Source: Clostridium sp. (GTDB lineage Bacteria > Bacillota > Clostridia > Clostridiales > Clostridiaceae). Taken from it: a DNA stretch of 51,807 nt. The stretch's first letter is position 1. Every line of letters starts with the position of its first letter. The notes under the pieces are model-generated. The model was not told the DNA's origin and did no database searches. It saw nothing but the letters and a program-made list of their open reading frames with translations. Positions 42,404 through 51,399 of the stretch are shown piece after piece. The DNA is taken from contig NZ_JAJFUC010000052.1 of assembly GCF_021372645.1 (NCBI RefSeq), positions 1 to 51,807 of the forward strand, in the 5' to 3' direction. The translations under genes were made by a program, and so were the position numbers.

Positions 42404-43960
42404 CTAGTCAAGATCACATTTCTGTAATTCATCTATAAGTTCATCTTCCACCAATTCCATATTTGTTTTTCCGATATATCCAAATTTAATCGAATTTGAA
42501 CGTATAAAATTAACAGCTCTATAATAAGTAGCATGATCCATAAAACCAGTATAGAAAAAAACATAATCGTAATTGGATAAAATATTGGTATCAAAGGTCC
42601 CATTAAATCCTGATAAGGTTCTAAGTTCAGGATACTTTTCTCTGAATTTTCTTCTCCATTCTTTAGCTCCTCCAATAATTATTATATTTTTTCTAGCTAT
42701 ATAATAATCTAAGGTTTTCTTAGAATTAGAAGGAACATAGTTATTCTTGATTTTAAATAAATATTCTCTTAATTCATTTAGTTCATTTCTATATTTTTTC
42801 TCTGATAATAATTGATTTTCAAGTTCACTAATCCGACTTTGAAAAGCTAATATTTCATATTTATATTTTTTATTTAAATCATTTTTTTGACGGGTAAGAA
42901 CCTTATCAAATGACTCGTTCTCTTTCTCAAGTGCATCAATTTTGGTTAAAAGAGCTATTTTTTCTTTTTCAATATTAGAAAGTTCCCCTTCTAAAGAGTC
43001 TATTTTAAAAAATAAAGTTTCTTGGCTATTTTGAAAGTATAAAGTTCTAGATTTGTTATATTCGTTAATTAGAGATTTTATAAAGATACCATTAATTACA
43101 GTTTGTAGTATTACTTTTAAATCTAAATCGCCATCATTACTCTTTATATAAGATAAAAGTATTTCATCAATATTCAAAAAATTTGAATTATTAAAAAGAT
43201 GATTTATATCAAATTTATTAATAATAAACATATTTTCTAGTATAGATCCAAATTCCTCAATGACTCCAACTTCACTGTTTAAAACATCTTTATAATTGTT
43301 TAGTTTACCATATTCTCTTTTTAATAATGATTTAATTTTCTTTAATTCAGATTTATGGAGTTCTACCTCTTTATCTATTACTCTAGTTATTGGATCACAG
43401 AACTCAAAAAAATTCATATCGTCTATAATAGAGATGATAAAACCCTGATCGACAGCTTCTTCAGAACGATATATAGAAAAATAAAAATAGATTGACGAAT
43501 CCAATCGGGCCTCGACTTTTCTTGTGATTTTATCCATTTGAAGATATCTTTTAGTTAACTGACTTTTGTCATGTTTTTTAACTGCATTAAAGACCATTGG
43601 ATAAGTTTTTCTTAATAAAGTAATTATGCTATTTCTTAAATTATGATCTTTTTCAGCAATTAAGAGTATACCTAATGCTTTTCTACTCTCAATTTCTTGA
43701 TCAAGCGTACCTTCAGTCATTATAACGTGGTTGATGCAGGAAGAATTTATAGCAGCATCATAATACTTTATTTGATCAAGAAGATATAATTTATCAATAT
43801 TTTTTTTAAGTTCAACGTTTCTAATCATGGCAATACTTATATTTGCTAAAATATAATTTTTAAAAATAGATGAATCAATATGCCAGTTTTCTCCAATCAT
43901 TTTTGAAAAGTTTTCTATATTTAAATTCATTAAAAATGAATTATCTTTAATCAATTCCAT
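42404..43960 (-). CDS. Unknown protein: coiled coil plus DUF2325-like C-terminal domain
   Basis: This protein has 518 residues from ATG 43960, with AGGAGGTG upstream on the minus strand. Residues 1-300 are helical without a motif I know (TLDQEIESRKALGILLIAEK; an acidic and basic mix). About 305-405 is a coiled coil (SLEGELSNIEKEKIALLTKI, LEKENESFDKVLTRQKND). The C-terminal about 90 residues (NIIIIGGAKEWRRKFREKYP, DYVFFYTGFMDHATYYRAV) form a Rossmann-like domain similar to DUF2325, found in several clostridial proteins. It is transcribed against the nif genes that surround it. Function unknown. Confidence 0.7.
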   Translation of the reverse strand: MELIKDNSFLMNLNIENFSKMIGENWHIDSSIFKNYILANISIAMIRNVELKKNIDKLYLLDQIKYYDAAINSSCINHVIMTEGTLDQEIESRKALGILLIAEKDHNLRNSIITLLRKTYPMVFNAVKKHDKSQLTKRYLQMDKITRKVEARLDSSIYFYFSIYRSEEAVDQGFIISIIDDMNFFEFCDPITRVIDKEVELHKSELKKIKSLLKREYGKLNNYKDVLNSEVGVIEEFGSILENMFIINKFDINHLFNNSNFLNIDEILLSYIKSNDGDLDLKVILQTVINGIFIKSLINEYNKSRTLYFQNSQETLFFKIDSLEGELSNIEKEKIALLTKIDALEKENESFDKVLTRQKNDLNKKYKYEILAFQSRISELENQLLSEKKYRNELNELREYLFKIKNNYVPSNSKKTLDYYIARKNIIIIGGAKEWRRKFREKYPELRTLSGFNGTFDTNILSNYDYVFFYTGFMDHATYYRAVNFIRSNSIKFGYIGKTNMELVEDELIDELQKCDLD

Positions 43961-44237
43961 TTGGAAAACACCTCCTTAGGACAGTTGAAATTTAACATGA
44001 AATTTTGTTTGATAGGTTACAAATTATGTTATTATTAATGAAGGTGAATATAAATTTGTGTTTAAATATATTATAATGTTAATACTATTATATTGCAATA
44101 ATTTCATGGATGCTTTGTAAATAATTAATCGGATTATATAATAGATTAACAAAGGAGAAAATATTGAAGATATTTTAAGAATCTAAGATAAAGAGAAGAT
44201 ATAAAATTAAATTTATATAACAAAAATGAAAAAACTC

Positions 44238-44266
44238 TATACAAATCTTATTTTGTATGATAATAT
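44238..44266 (+). promoter_or_regulatory. nifV promoter
   Basis: TATACA (44238-44243), 17 bases, TAATAT (44261-44266). The spacing and the distance to the hexaloop leader copy the nifH promoter. Confidence 0.6.
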
Positions 44267-44306
44267 ATTAGTAATAGAATAAATATTTACAATAAAGGCA
44301 ATGAAG

Positions 44307-44353
44307 TCTAAGAATAAACTCATAAATTAGTTAATTCTTAGATTATTTTTTTT
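44307..44353 (+). terminator. Terminator a in the nifV leader
   Basis: TCTAAGAAT (44307-44315) and ATTCTTAGA (44334-44342) are perfect arms, followed by TTATTTTTTTT. Confidence 0.8.
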
Positions 44354-44363
44354 ATCGGCAAAG

Positions 44364-44414
44364 GAGCCTATTTAATATAATATTAATAGTATTATATTAA
44401 ATAAGGCTCTTTTT
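44364..44414 (+). terminator. Terminator b in the nifV leader
   Basis: GAGCCTATTTAATATAATA pairs with TATTATATTAAATAAGGCTC (one extra base), followed by five T. It ends 66 bases before nifV-omega. Confidence 0.85.
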
Positions 44415-44480
44415 ATATTTAAAAGTACTTCAATAGAATTGAAAGTTATATTAATAATATATCTGAAGAGGAGTGGAATT

Positions 44481-45395
44481 ATGGGTGAAAGAAAAATTGA
44501 AATCATAGATAAGACAATAGTTGTTTTAAAAGAAATATATGGTGATAAATTAAAGGCAAAGATTTCTAAAATAAAAGAGTTAATAAAATTACTATATATA
44601 ATAGGAAGCGATTATATAGAAATTACTCAAGAACTTTATGAAGAATTATCACCATTACCACAAAATGTAAAATTTATAATAGCTAATAATAATAGCATTG
44701 AAACTAAAAATGTTAATAAATTTTATAATAGCCTAAATAGTAAATCTAATGTATGTAACTTAAAAAATGTTAGAGTAATTGGATTAGATGATATTATTTT
44801 TTACGACTATGAAAAAATATTTTCTGAAATTATAAATATTTTAGGCGAAAACATACAAATATGCATTAAGAACAAGTATGGAGCATCTACAGCAATGAGT
44901 TTAGAGTGGATCAAACTTGGTGGAAAAAAGGTGATCACAACTTTTGCAGGAATTGGGGGGTATGCTCCCCTTGAAGAAATATTAGGTTCTATTTCTCTTT
45001 TAGAGAAAATTAAACTTCAAGGAAATCATAAACTTTTCCCAGAAGTACTTAATATCTTTGAAGATATTACAGAAAGTAAACTTCAGACCAATATGCCTTT
45101 TATAGGTAAGGATATTTTTAATGTAGAATCGGGAATTCATGTAAATGGAATTGCTAAAAATCCATGTACCTATGAACCGTATGATCCAAGTACAATAGGA
45201 AGAAAAAGAAATATTGTTATTGGTAAGCATTCAGGCGTCAATGCACTAGAGATAAAATTGAAAGAATTGAATATAACATATAATTCAAATAATTTGAAAT
45301 GTATGTTAGAACATGTAAGAAATCTTAGTACACAAAAACGAAGAGGATTAAATAATGATGAAATTCAAGAGATTTATAGAAAATGTAGTATATAA
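44481..45395 (+). CDS. nifV-omega: Homocitrate synthase, omega subunit
   Basis: This protein has 304 residues from ATG 44481 (GAGGAGTGG upstream; the frame opens at 44439). It corresponds to the C-terminal half of homocitrate/isopropylmalate synthases: GASTAMSLEWIKLGGKKVIT with FAGIGGYAPLEEIL, PFIGKDIFNVESGIHVNGIA, YEPYDPSTIGRKR and IGKHSGVNALE. Split NifV (omega plus alpha) is known in C. pasteurianum. The first 120 residues are variable. Together with alpha it makes homocitrate, the organic ligand of the FeMo cofactor. Confidence 0.93.
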   Translation: MGERKIEIIDKTIVVLKEIYGDKLKAKISKIKELIKLLYIIGSDYIEITQELYEELSPLPQNVKFIIANNNSIETKNVNKFYNSLNSKSNVCNLKNVRVIGLDDIIFYDYEKIFSEIINILGENIQICIKNKYGASTAMSLEWIKLGGKKVITTFAGIGGYAPLEEILGSISLLEKIKLQGNHKLFPEVLNIFEDITESKLQTNMPFIGKDIFNVESGIHVNGIAKNPCTYEPYDPSTIGRKRNIVIGKHSGVNALEIKLKELNITYNSNNLKCMLEHVRNLSTQKRRGLNNDEIQEIYRKCSI

Positions 45396-45510
45396 ATACC
45401 TGAGATATGAGTATATACTCCGAAATGAAGGTCATGCATTTGTTCCAGTTAGTTGTACAAATATCTTAAATTATAAGTAAGAAAGTCTATATTTGGGGAG
45501 GAAGTAAACA

Positions 45511-46278
45511 ATGAATTTACAAGAACGATTTAATGATGAAATATATATTGTAGATACAACATTACGAGATGGAGAACAAAGTGCTGGGAGAGCTTTTTCT
45601 ATAGATGAAAAGTTAGAGATTGCAAAATATATGGATGAAAATAATATATATCAAATAGAAGCGGGAATACCCGTAATGGGTGATTTAGAAAAGGAATGTA
45701 TCAAAAGAATCTTAGCTAGTAGAAAGAATTCTTTGATTTCTACCTGGAATAGAATGAATAAAAAAGATATACTTCATTCAATAGATTGTAAGCCAGATAT
45801 AATCCATATAAGTGTTCCTACTTCTGATATACAGATATATTCAAATTTGGGAAAAGATAAACTATGGGTTGAAGAAAATCTTAGAGAATGCGTATATCTT
45901 GCAAAAGATAAAGGTTATGAAGTAACCATTGGCTTTGAAGATGCTTCAAGAGCAGATATAAATTATCTTATTGATTTGTGTAAAATAGTTGGAAGTATGG
46001 ATGTTAAAAGAGTTAGATATGCAGATACAGTAGGAATATTAATGCCATCTATAATTAAAGAAGCAATTAAAACCATAATAAATAATACAGGCATAGAAAT
46101 CGAAATACATGCTCACAATGATTTTGGTATGGCAATTCCCATTTCACTTGAAGCTGTAAAAAGTGGAGCTAAATATGTGGACTGCACATTAGATGGAATT
46201 GGAGAGAGAGCAGGAAATTGCAATTTACAAGAATTTATTAAAATTTCAGATATGTTTTTAGAAAAAATAAACAATTAA
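45511..46278 (+). CDS. nifV-alpha: Homocitrate synthase, alpha subunit
   Basis: This protein has 255 residues behind GGGGAGG. It is the N-terminal catalytic barrel of the synthase: VDTTLRDGEQSAGRAFSIDE (metal Asp and Arg), EAGIPVMGD, FEDASRAD, RYADTVGIL and the metal-binding HAHNDFGMA. It condenses acetyl-CoA with 2-oxoglutarate. It is separated from omega by 115 bases, with its own ribosome site. A terminator at 46283 ends the unit. Confidence 0.95.
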   Translation: MNLQERFNDEIYIVDTTLRDGEQSAGRAFSIDEKLEIAKYMDENNIYQIEAGIPVMGDLEKECIKRILASRKNSLISTWNRMNKKDILHSIDCKPDIIHISVPTSDIQIYSNLGKDKLWVEENLRECVYLAKDKGYEVTIGFEDASRADINYLIDLCKIVGSMDVKRVRYADTVGILMPSIIKEAIKTIINNTGIEIEIHAHNDFGMAIPISLEAVKSGAKYVDCTLDGIGERAGNCNLQEFIKISDMFLEKINN

Positions 46279-46282
46279 ATAG

Positions 46283-46331
46283 AGCTGATATAAAATAATT
46301 TTAAAAATTATTTTGTGTCAGCTTCTTTTAT
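46283..46331 (+). terminator. Terminator after nifV-alpha
   Basis: AGCTGA (46283-46288) and TCAGCT (46318-46323) cap an inner AAAATAATTTTT/AAAATTATTTT stem; TCTTTTATTT follows. Confidence 0.75.
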
Positions 46332-46438
46332 TTAAATTATGATATAATTGATTAGATAAGTTATCTTTAGAAAGGTATATTTTTTAGATTTCTAAGATAT
46401 ATGAAAGAAAATAAGTATTAATTAGGTAGGTGAGCAAA

Positions 46439-46858
46439 ATGAAATTGGAAGATGAAAAGAAGTTAATTATGGATAAACTAAAAAGTGAAGAAGTGGTGAA
46501 TTTTCTTAATAAATATGATATTTCAAGTATGCTCACTTTTGGAAGTTTTAATAATGAAGATTTTACACAAGATTCAGATATAGATATTGCTATAATAGGG
46601 AAACATAAAATAGACTTAGAGGAAATATTAGAAATTGAATTATTTTTAGCAAAGTTACTTAATAAGGAAATTGATGTTATAGATTTAAAAAGCGAAAGTT
46701 TATATATTTTTTTAAAAATAAATGTATTAAACGAAGGGGAAGTTATTTATTCTAATGATGATAATTATAATTTAGAAATATTCAAAGATGAAACAGACAG
46801 GATTTATAAGGAAAATGAGAATTTTTTCTGGTTTAGAAGGAAGGATGTGTTGTCATGA
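46439..46858 (+). CDS. mntA: MntA-type nucleotidyltransferase antitoxin
   Basis: This protein has 139 residues from ATG 46439 (AGGTAGGTGAG upstream; a GTG at 46430 is in frame). The minimal nucleotidyltransferase motif is complete: G35-S36, ten residues, then D47-x-D49 (GSFNNEDFTQDSDIDI), with a third acid in KEIDVIDL. In the MntA-HepT system the antitoxin transfers AMP onto a Tyr of HepT and silences it. It overlaps the toxin gene by four bases, antitoxin first. Confidence 0.88.
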   Translation: MKLEDEKKLIMDKLKSEEVVNFLNKYDISSMLTFGSFNNEDFTQDSDIDIAIIGKHKIDLEEILEIELFLAKLLNKEIDVIDLKSESLYIFLKINVLNEGEVIYSNDDNYNLEIFKDETDRIYKENENFFWFRRKDVLS

Positions 46859-47283
46859 ATCAAGAAAGACTTGTAAAAATTATAGAAGACCTTCAAGAGT
46901 GTACTTCCGATATAGAAGAATGCATTGAAATACTACAAGGTGAGTGTGATAATAAAATTATGGTAAAGCTTTCAAAATCCAGCTTGAGGCAACTGTTCGT
47001 AAGCTTTCATACAATACTTGAAGAATTTGCATCTATAATGCTTAAGGAAATTAAAAAGTATAAAATAGGTATGACATTAAATGATAGTTTAATTGTATTG
47101 AAATCGGCACATATATTAGATGAAGAACTTTTTAATTTTCTAGAAAAATCAAGGCTACTTAGAAACAGAATTTCACATAGATATAAGGAACCAGATCATG
47201 AAGAACTAATGAACCATATATTAAAGTATAAAAGTAATTTTAAGAGAATAATACGAATAGCAAAGAAACATTTGAAAGTATAA
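46855..47283 (+). CDS. hepT: HepT-type HEPN ribonuclease toxin
   Basis: This protein has 142 helical residues. The HEPN catalytic motif is R103-NRIS-H108, and Y110 completes RX4HXY, the Tyr that is AMPylated by MntA. HepT acts as an RNase when not modified. The four-base overlap with mntA and matching sizes make this a complete, apparently intact type VII toxin-antitoxin pair. It is followed 15 bases later by the dinG-like gene, perhaps co-transcribed. Confidence 0.88.
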   Translation: MNQERLVKIIEDLQECTSDIEECIEILQGECDNKIMVKLSKSSLRQLFVSFHTILEEFASIMLKEIKKYKIGMTLNDSLIVLKSAHILDEELFNFLEKSRLLRNRISHRYKEPDHEELMNHILKYKSNFKRIIRIAKKHLKV

Positions 47284-47298
47284 AATTTAGGAGAAGAT

Positions 47299-50229
47299 AT
47301 GCTGGAAGAATTAAGTAGCATTTTAGATAATGTAATATATTTAGATATTGAAACAACTGGACTTGATGAAAATAGTTCAGAGATTATAGAAATTGGTGCG
47401 GTTAAGGTAAAAGGGGGTATTATAACTACTTATAATACCTTAATAAGACCAAGGGGACGAGTGCCCATAGGTATTTATAATCTTTGCACTGGCTTAAATG
47501 AAATGGACTTATTAAGTGCTAGAAGTTTAAATAGTATAAAACAAGAGGTTCTAGAATTTTTAGAGAATCTCCCTTTAGTGTGTCATAATTCTAACTTTGA
47601 AAGAAAATTTTTATATGTCCACATTCCAGAAATTAAAAATAAAATAATGGACTCTATGGAACTTGCGGCAATACTCGAACCATGGAGAAAGGAATTTAAT
47701 TTAGATGCTTTAGTAAAAAAAACTACTAATTTAAAAAAGAATGAATTACATAGAGGCTTAGAAGATTCAATTGATACTTTAAAAGTAGTAAATTCCCTTA
47801 TATTAAGACAATGGGCTAGGGAAGAGAAAAGCAAAAAGAAAAATAACTCTTTATATATGAGTATAATTAAGGATTATCAGTATTTAAAGAATTGGTCATG
47901 GACTAAATATTTATTAAAACCACCTTTTTTTACAGATGAAAAATATCCTTATGTGAGTTATGAAGAAAATAAAAAAGATGAAGTTGAATTAAAGAAAATT
48001 CCTATAGATTATTCACTATATGAAGGTTTACTTGAAAATGAAGAGATTTGGAATAATGGTGGAGATTTTGGATATCAATATAGAAAAGATCAAAGAGAAT
48101 TTTCAAAGAAAATCAGAGAAAATTTTGAAAAATCAGAGAGAATATTTATTGAAGCACCAACAGGTAGTGGTAAAACTTTTGCATATGTCATAATAGCAGC
48201 CATAGTAACTTATTTAAATAAGGAAAAAAAGAGAAAAGATGATGCTAGTTTTATTATATCAACTAATACAAAGGAATTGCAAAATCAACTTATTGAAAGA
48301 GATATTCCAATCATCCTTAAAAAGTTACGATTAAATGATAAATTAAATTATGGTGCTATGAAGGGCAAAGGAAATTATCTTTGTATAGAAAGGCTAAATA
48401 AATGTGAAAACTTAGAATTTGATGAAAAAGGTAATTTAACACTACTTTTTCTTAGAAGACTTTGTGAAAAGGGTAATTATGGAGATATAGAAAACATAAA
48501 TTATTCGGCACAAAAACATTTTGAATTAGATAAATATATAAATGAAATTAATTGTGATAGTGAACAATGTAAATTAGAAAAATGCACAAGACCATGTTAT
48601 TTAAGAAATAGATATAATGAGCTTCCAGAGGAGAACATAACAGTAATAAATCATTCACTACTCGCATGTTGGCCATATGCTGAAAAAAAGAAAATAAATC
48701 ATATTATAATTGATGAGGGTCATAACTTAATGGAGAAATGTTATGATTTCTTTGCAGAAGAGTTTTCTTCTTTTGAATTTCTACAGTTATTAGATATGAT
48801 AGAAAAAGGTCATCCAAGTATTATAGCTATGCTTTTAAGTCTAAATGCTAGCTATGGGTGTAGAGAAACTATAGAAAAAGATAAACTTACATATTTGGTA
48901 AATGATATTATAGTAAATATAAATATACTTATAAATGATTTTAGAAGCATGAGACTTGTTAGTGGAGAGTATAACTTTAATACTGAATTTTTTATTCCAA
49001 GAGAAGATTTAAAAGGCATCACAAAAGCCATAGGTTCTGAAATATCAGTTTTAAAGGAAAGCATATATTCCTTATATAAAATTTTAAATGATTATGTTTC
49101 TAATATTACCTTAGATGATGAAATTAATGGTGATAATGATCATAAGGGTTTATCTGATTATATTTCAAAGATTAAATCTACTTTTGATATATTAGATAAG
49201 TTCTTAGAAAATTCAGTGTTTTATGCAAAGATATTAGAAGTAGATTCAGAATATAAAGGTTTTAAACTTAAAAATGTGCCTCTAAATGTTGGTGAATTAG
49301 TTAATGAACATATGCTTAAGGATGTTAAAAGTACAACATTTTTATCAGCAACTCTTAGAATAGAAAATTCATTTAATAAAATAAAGAAACATTTAGGACA
49401 GGAAAAGGCAAAAGAATTTGTCATTCCATCAACCTTTGATTTAAAGAAAAGAACAAAGATTTTTGCATTAAATGATGTGGGAAGATATGATGAGCCATCT
49501 TATATTAAAAATGTTGCTAAATTCATATTTAATACAGCACAAAAAATAAATGGACATCTTCTCGTACTATTTAATAATAATGCAAGGAGATCAGCTGTCA
49601 ATGAAGAATTAGAATTACTTGCTAAAGGAACTAAAATAGAAGTTCATACTAACAAAAAATCTGCAGGAGCCTTAAATGATAAAAACAGGCAGGTTGTAAT
49701 ACTTGGGAGTAAAGGCTTTTTTGAAGGAATAGATGTGCCAGGAGATGCATTAAGCTGTGTTATGCTAGATAAAGTTCCTAATTATAGCCCAGAATATCCT
49801 ATTTTAAGAGCAATTACAACATATCAAAAAAAAGGATATCAAGATGTAAATTATCCTCAAGTTTGTATAAAAACTAAACAGATATATGGAAGGCTTATTA
49901 GAAGTACCTTTGATTATGGATATTTTATAATTTTAGATCCAGGTCAAAATTCATATACAATAAGAAATCTTGAAAGAGATCTTGGTGGACCTAGTATTGA
50001 AATTTCATCAACTGCAAAAATACTTTCCGAAATTCAATTTAATTATAATAATTGGAAAAGAAACAATATTAATATAATCATAAATAATATAAAGAAAAAT
50101 AATAAAAATCTTCAAGAGCAATTTAATAATGAAGCAAAGAAGCATAAGATGTTTTGGGAATTATTAAAAGTTGAAAATGAAGAATATTATTTTGAAAACA
50201 TTGATTTTCAATTAAATGGAAAAATATAA
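47299..50229 (+). CDS. dinG: DinG-family helicase with N-terminal 3'-5' exonuclease
   Basis: This protein has 976 residues. The N-terminal DEDDh exonuclease (about 10-175) shows VIYLDIETTGLDE, HNSNFERKF and HRGLEDSIDTL. The XPD/DinG helicase follows: Walker A EAPTGSGKT with K292, four Cys of an Fe-S-type insert (CDSEQCKLEKCTRPCYLRNR), DEGH box IIIDEGHNLMEK, FLSATL, and GFFEGIDVPGDALSCVMLDK near the C-terminus. Firmicute DinG with the exonuclease often lacks the cluster, but here the Cys set looks like an Fe-S ligand set. Its role is probably in DNA repair or resolving structured DNA. Confidence 0.9.
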   Translation: MLEELSSILDNVIYLDIETTGLDENSSEIIEIGAVKVKGGIITTYNTLIRPRGRVPIGIYNLCTGLNEMDLLSARSLNSIKQEVLEFLENLPLVCHNSNFERKFLYVHIPEIKNKIMDSMELAAILEPWRKEFNLDALVKKTTNLKKNELHRGLEDSIDTLKVVNSLILRQWAREEKSKKKNNSLYMSIIKDYQYLKNWSWTKYLLKPPFFTDEKYPYVSYEENKKDEVELKKIPIDYSLYEGLLENEEIWNNGGDFGYQYRKDQREFSKKIRENFEKSERIFIEAPTGSGKTFAYVIIAAIVTYLNKEKKRKDDASFIISTNTKELQNQLIERDIPIILKKLRLNDKLNYGAMKGKGNYLCIERLNKCENLEFDEKGNLTLLFLRRLCEKGNYGDIENINYSAQKHFELDKYINEINCDSEQCKLEKCTRPCYLRNRYNELPEENITVINHSLLACWPYAEKKKINHIIIDEGHNLMEKCYDFFAEEFSSFEFLQLLDMIEKGHPSIIAMLLSLNASYGCRETIEKDKLTYLVNDIIVNINILINDFRSMRLVSGEYNFNTEFFIPREDLKGITKAIGSEISVLKESIYSLYKILNDYVSNITLDDEINGDNDHKGLSDYISKIKSTFDILDKFLENSVFYAKILEVDSEYKGFKLKNVPLNVGELVNEHMLKDVKSTTFLSATLRIENSFNKIKKHLGQEKAKEFVIPSTFDLKKRTKIFALNDVGRYDEPSYIKNVAKFIFNTAQKINGHLLVLFNNNARRSAVNEELELLAKGTKIEVHTNKKSAGALNDKNRQVVILGSKGFFEGIDVPGDALSCVMLDKVPNYSPEYPILRAITTYQKKGYQDVNYPQVCIKTKQIYGRLIRSTFDYGYFIILDPGQNSYTIRNLERDLGGPSIEISSTAKILSEIQFNYNNWKRNNINIIINNIKKNNKNLQEQFNNEAKKHKMFWELLKVENEEYYFENIDFQLNGKI

Positions 50230-50264
50230 TTTATATATTAATATCAAGGGAAAGTATTTAGGTT

Positions 50265-50429
50265 ATGGTAGAAAATTTAAAACAATTGTTAAACAAATAC
50301 AGAAACACAAAGGAATATTTAGAAAGTGGATTAAAATGGTTGTCTAAGAACGAATATGCTAAATCTAAGATTAAAGTTATAAATATGATCATAAGAGATT
50401 TAGAAAAATTAGAAAAACAATTTAGTTAG
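50265..50429 (+). CDS. Small helical protein (54 residues)
   Basis: The ORF runs from ATG 50265 to TAG 50427-50429: MVENLKQLLNKYRNTKEYLE, then SGLKWLSKNEYAKSKIKVIN and MIIRDLEKLEKQFS. It is charged and helical, with no motif I recognise. The ribosome site is weak (AGGGAAAG, 12 bases upstream). It lies directly after dinG in the same direction, and the codon character matches its neighbours, so it is probably real. Confidence 0.5.
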   Translation: MVENLKQLLNKYRNTKEYLESGLKWLSKNEYAKSKIKVINMIIRDLEKLEKQFS

Positions 50430-50518
50430 TATTAAGTATAATAAACATAAGAATATTAAGTATAATAGGTTGGAAAAATTTAGATTGAATATAATTAAAG
50501 AGAATTTTTAATATAAGA

Positions 50519-50550
50519 ACCGCCTCAAAATAATGTAATTTTCAGGCGGT
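50519..50550. terminator. Strong hairpin, probable transcript end
   Basis: ACCGCCT (50519-50525) and AGGCGGT (50544-50550), with inner AAAAT/ATTTT, form a stable stem that is GC-rich for this genome. CTTCTATTT follows. It serves the dinG/small ORF side, possibly both strands. Confidence 0.6.
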
Positions 50551-50567
50551 CTTCTATTTAGTACAAT

Positions 50568-50607
50568 AAGGCATATTGACTTATTATTTTTTTTAATTAT
50601 ACCTAAT
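50568..50607. repeat. Degenerate palindromic element, copy 6
   Basis: AAGGCATA, then TTGACTTATTATTTTTTTTA, then TATACCT keeps parts of the family (the 3' half of copies 4 and 5) but the arms no longer match well. Confidence 0.35.
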
Positions 50608-50628
50608 ATTATACTAAATAATTAAGAT

Positions 50629-50943
50629 TTATTTCTTCATACATATAGCATCTTGAACATGGTCTAAACATTCACCAAATCTTTGGTAATGAACAACTTC
50701 TCTTTCTCTTAAGAATTTCAATATTTCTTTAATATCTTGTTCATCAGTTAAGTGTATTAAATTTTCATAAGTTGATCTTGCTTTTTGTTCAGCTGCCATA
50801 TCTTCATGTAAATCGGCAATTACATCTCCTTTTGCTTGTATATAAGTTGAGGTCCATGGATTTGCTTGTCCCACAATATGACGATAAATTAATGAGTTAT
50901 TATATAACTCACCTTTCGACCTTGAATTAAGTACCTTAGTCAA
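50629..50943 (-). pseudogene. Truncated manganese-catalase/CotJC-like protein
   Basis: The frame encodes 104 residues from a TTG. From QANPWTSTYIQAKGDVIADL through HEDMAAEQKARSTYENLIHL and FLREREVVHYQRFGECL it matches the C-terminal half of Mn-catalase family spore proteins (CotJC), including metal-ligand Glu/His. The first 100 or so residues of the family, with the other metal ligands, are missing; residues 1-25 (MTKVLNSRSKGELYNN) are not family-like. No good ribosome site is present. It is most likely a 5'-deleted remnant. Confidence 0.65.
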
Positions 50944-51399
50944 TTTCTATTAAGCTTGGGATATCTGAGTAATGCGAAGCATTCTCAAGCTTTTCAACTA
51001 CATAGTTAGATTTATACATTAAGTTAGAATTTGGTATAATTATTTATCTTCATTTTCACAATTAATAATATTTGGAGTTTTATAAACTAGTAATCTTAAA
51101 GCTTGCCTTTTATAGGAATCTGGATTATTTAATACAGCAGTTCTTCTAGATTACATGTTTACTTTAAATGTTAATAATATCACAAATATTTAAGTGATTT
51201 TAAAAAAATATATGAAAGATATCTGTAAACTATCTTGGAAATGTAGTATTAACGTTTTATTAAAAAAAAAAGATGTTAAAAAATTAACTATTGTAGAAAT
51301 TATGAAAACGATGTGATATTATGTTATTAAGAAATTGGTCATATCAAATTATCGTATTACCAAGACTTATATTATTTTATTTATGGAGGGGAATTTTAT
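50944..51399. other. Gene-poor stretch with coding-like scraps
   Basis: On the minus strand 51150-51040 is open (AVLNNPDSYKRQALRLLVYK, then TPNIINCENEDK, stop) without a start. Another scrap reads VEKLENASHYSDIPSLIEID near 50944-51000. Neither is a complete gene. The plus strand before 51385 is AT-rich leader for the lactate permease. Confidence 0.4.

Larger units (their letters stand above)
44291..44414 (+). promoter_or_regulatory. nifV leader: two hexaloop hairpins, each overlapping a terminator
   Basis: Module a: GGC-AATGAA-GTC (loop 44300-44305, A1/G4) overlaps TCTAAGAAT...ATTCTTAGA and a run of eight T. Module b: GGC-AAAGGA-GCC (loop 44360-44365) overlaps GAGCCTATTT...AAATAAGGCTC and five T. 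It has the same order and spacing as the nifH leader units. In module b both the hexaloop stem (GGAC/GTCT to GGC/GCC) and the terminator foot (GAGTC/GATTC to GAGCC/GGCTC) changed together, which is good evidence that both folds are maintained. Confidence 0.8.

Noticed and set aside
51340-51372. LldR/FadR-type operator before lctP (TTGGT...ACCAA)
   Set aside because: The half-sites are too far apart (over 15 bases) for the usual GntR-family operator; no better symmetric site was seen.
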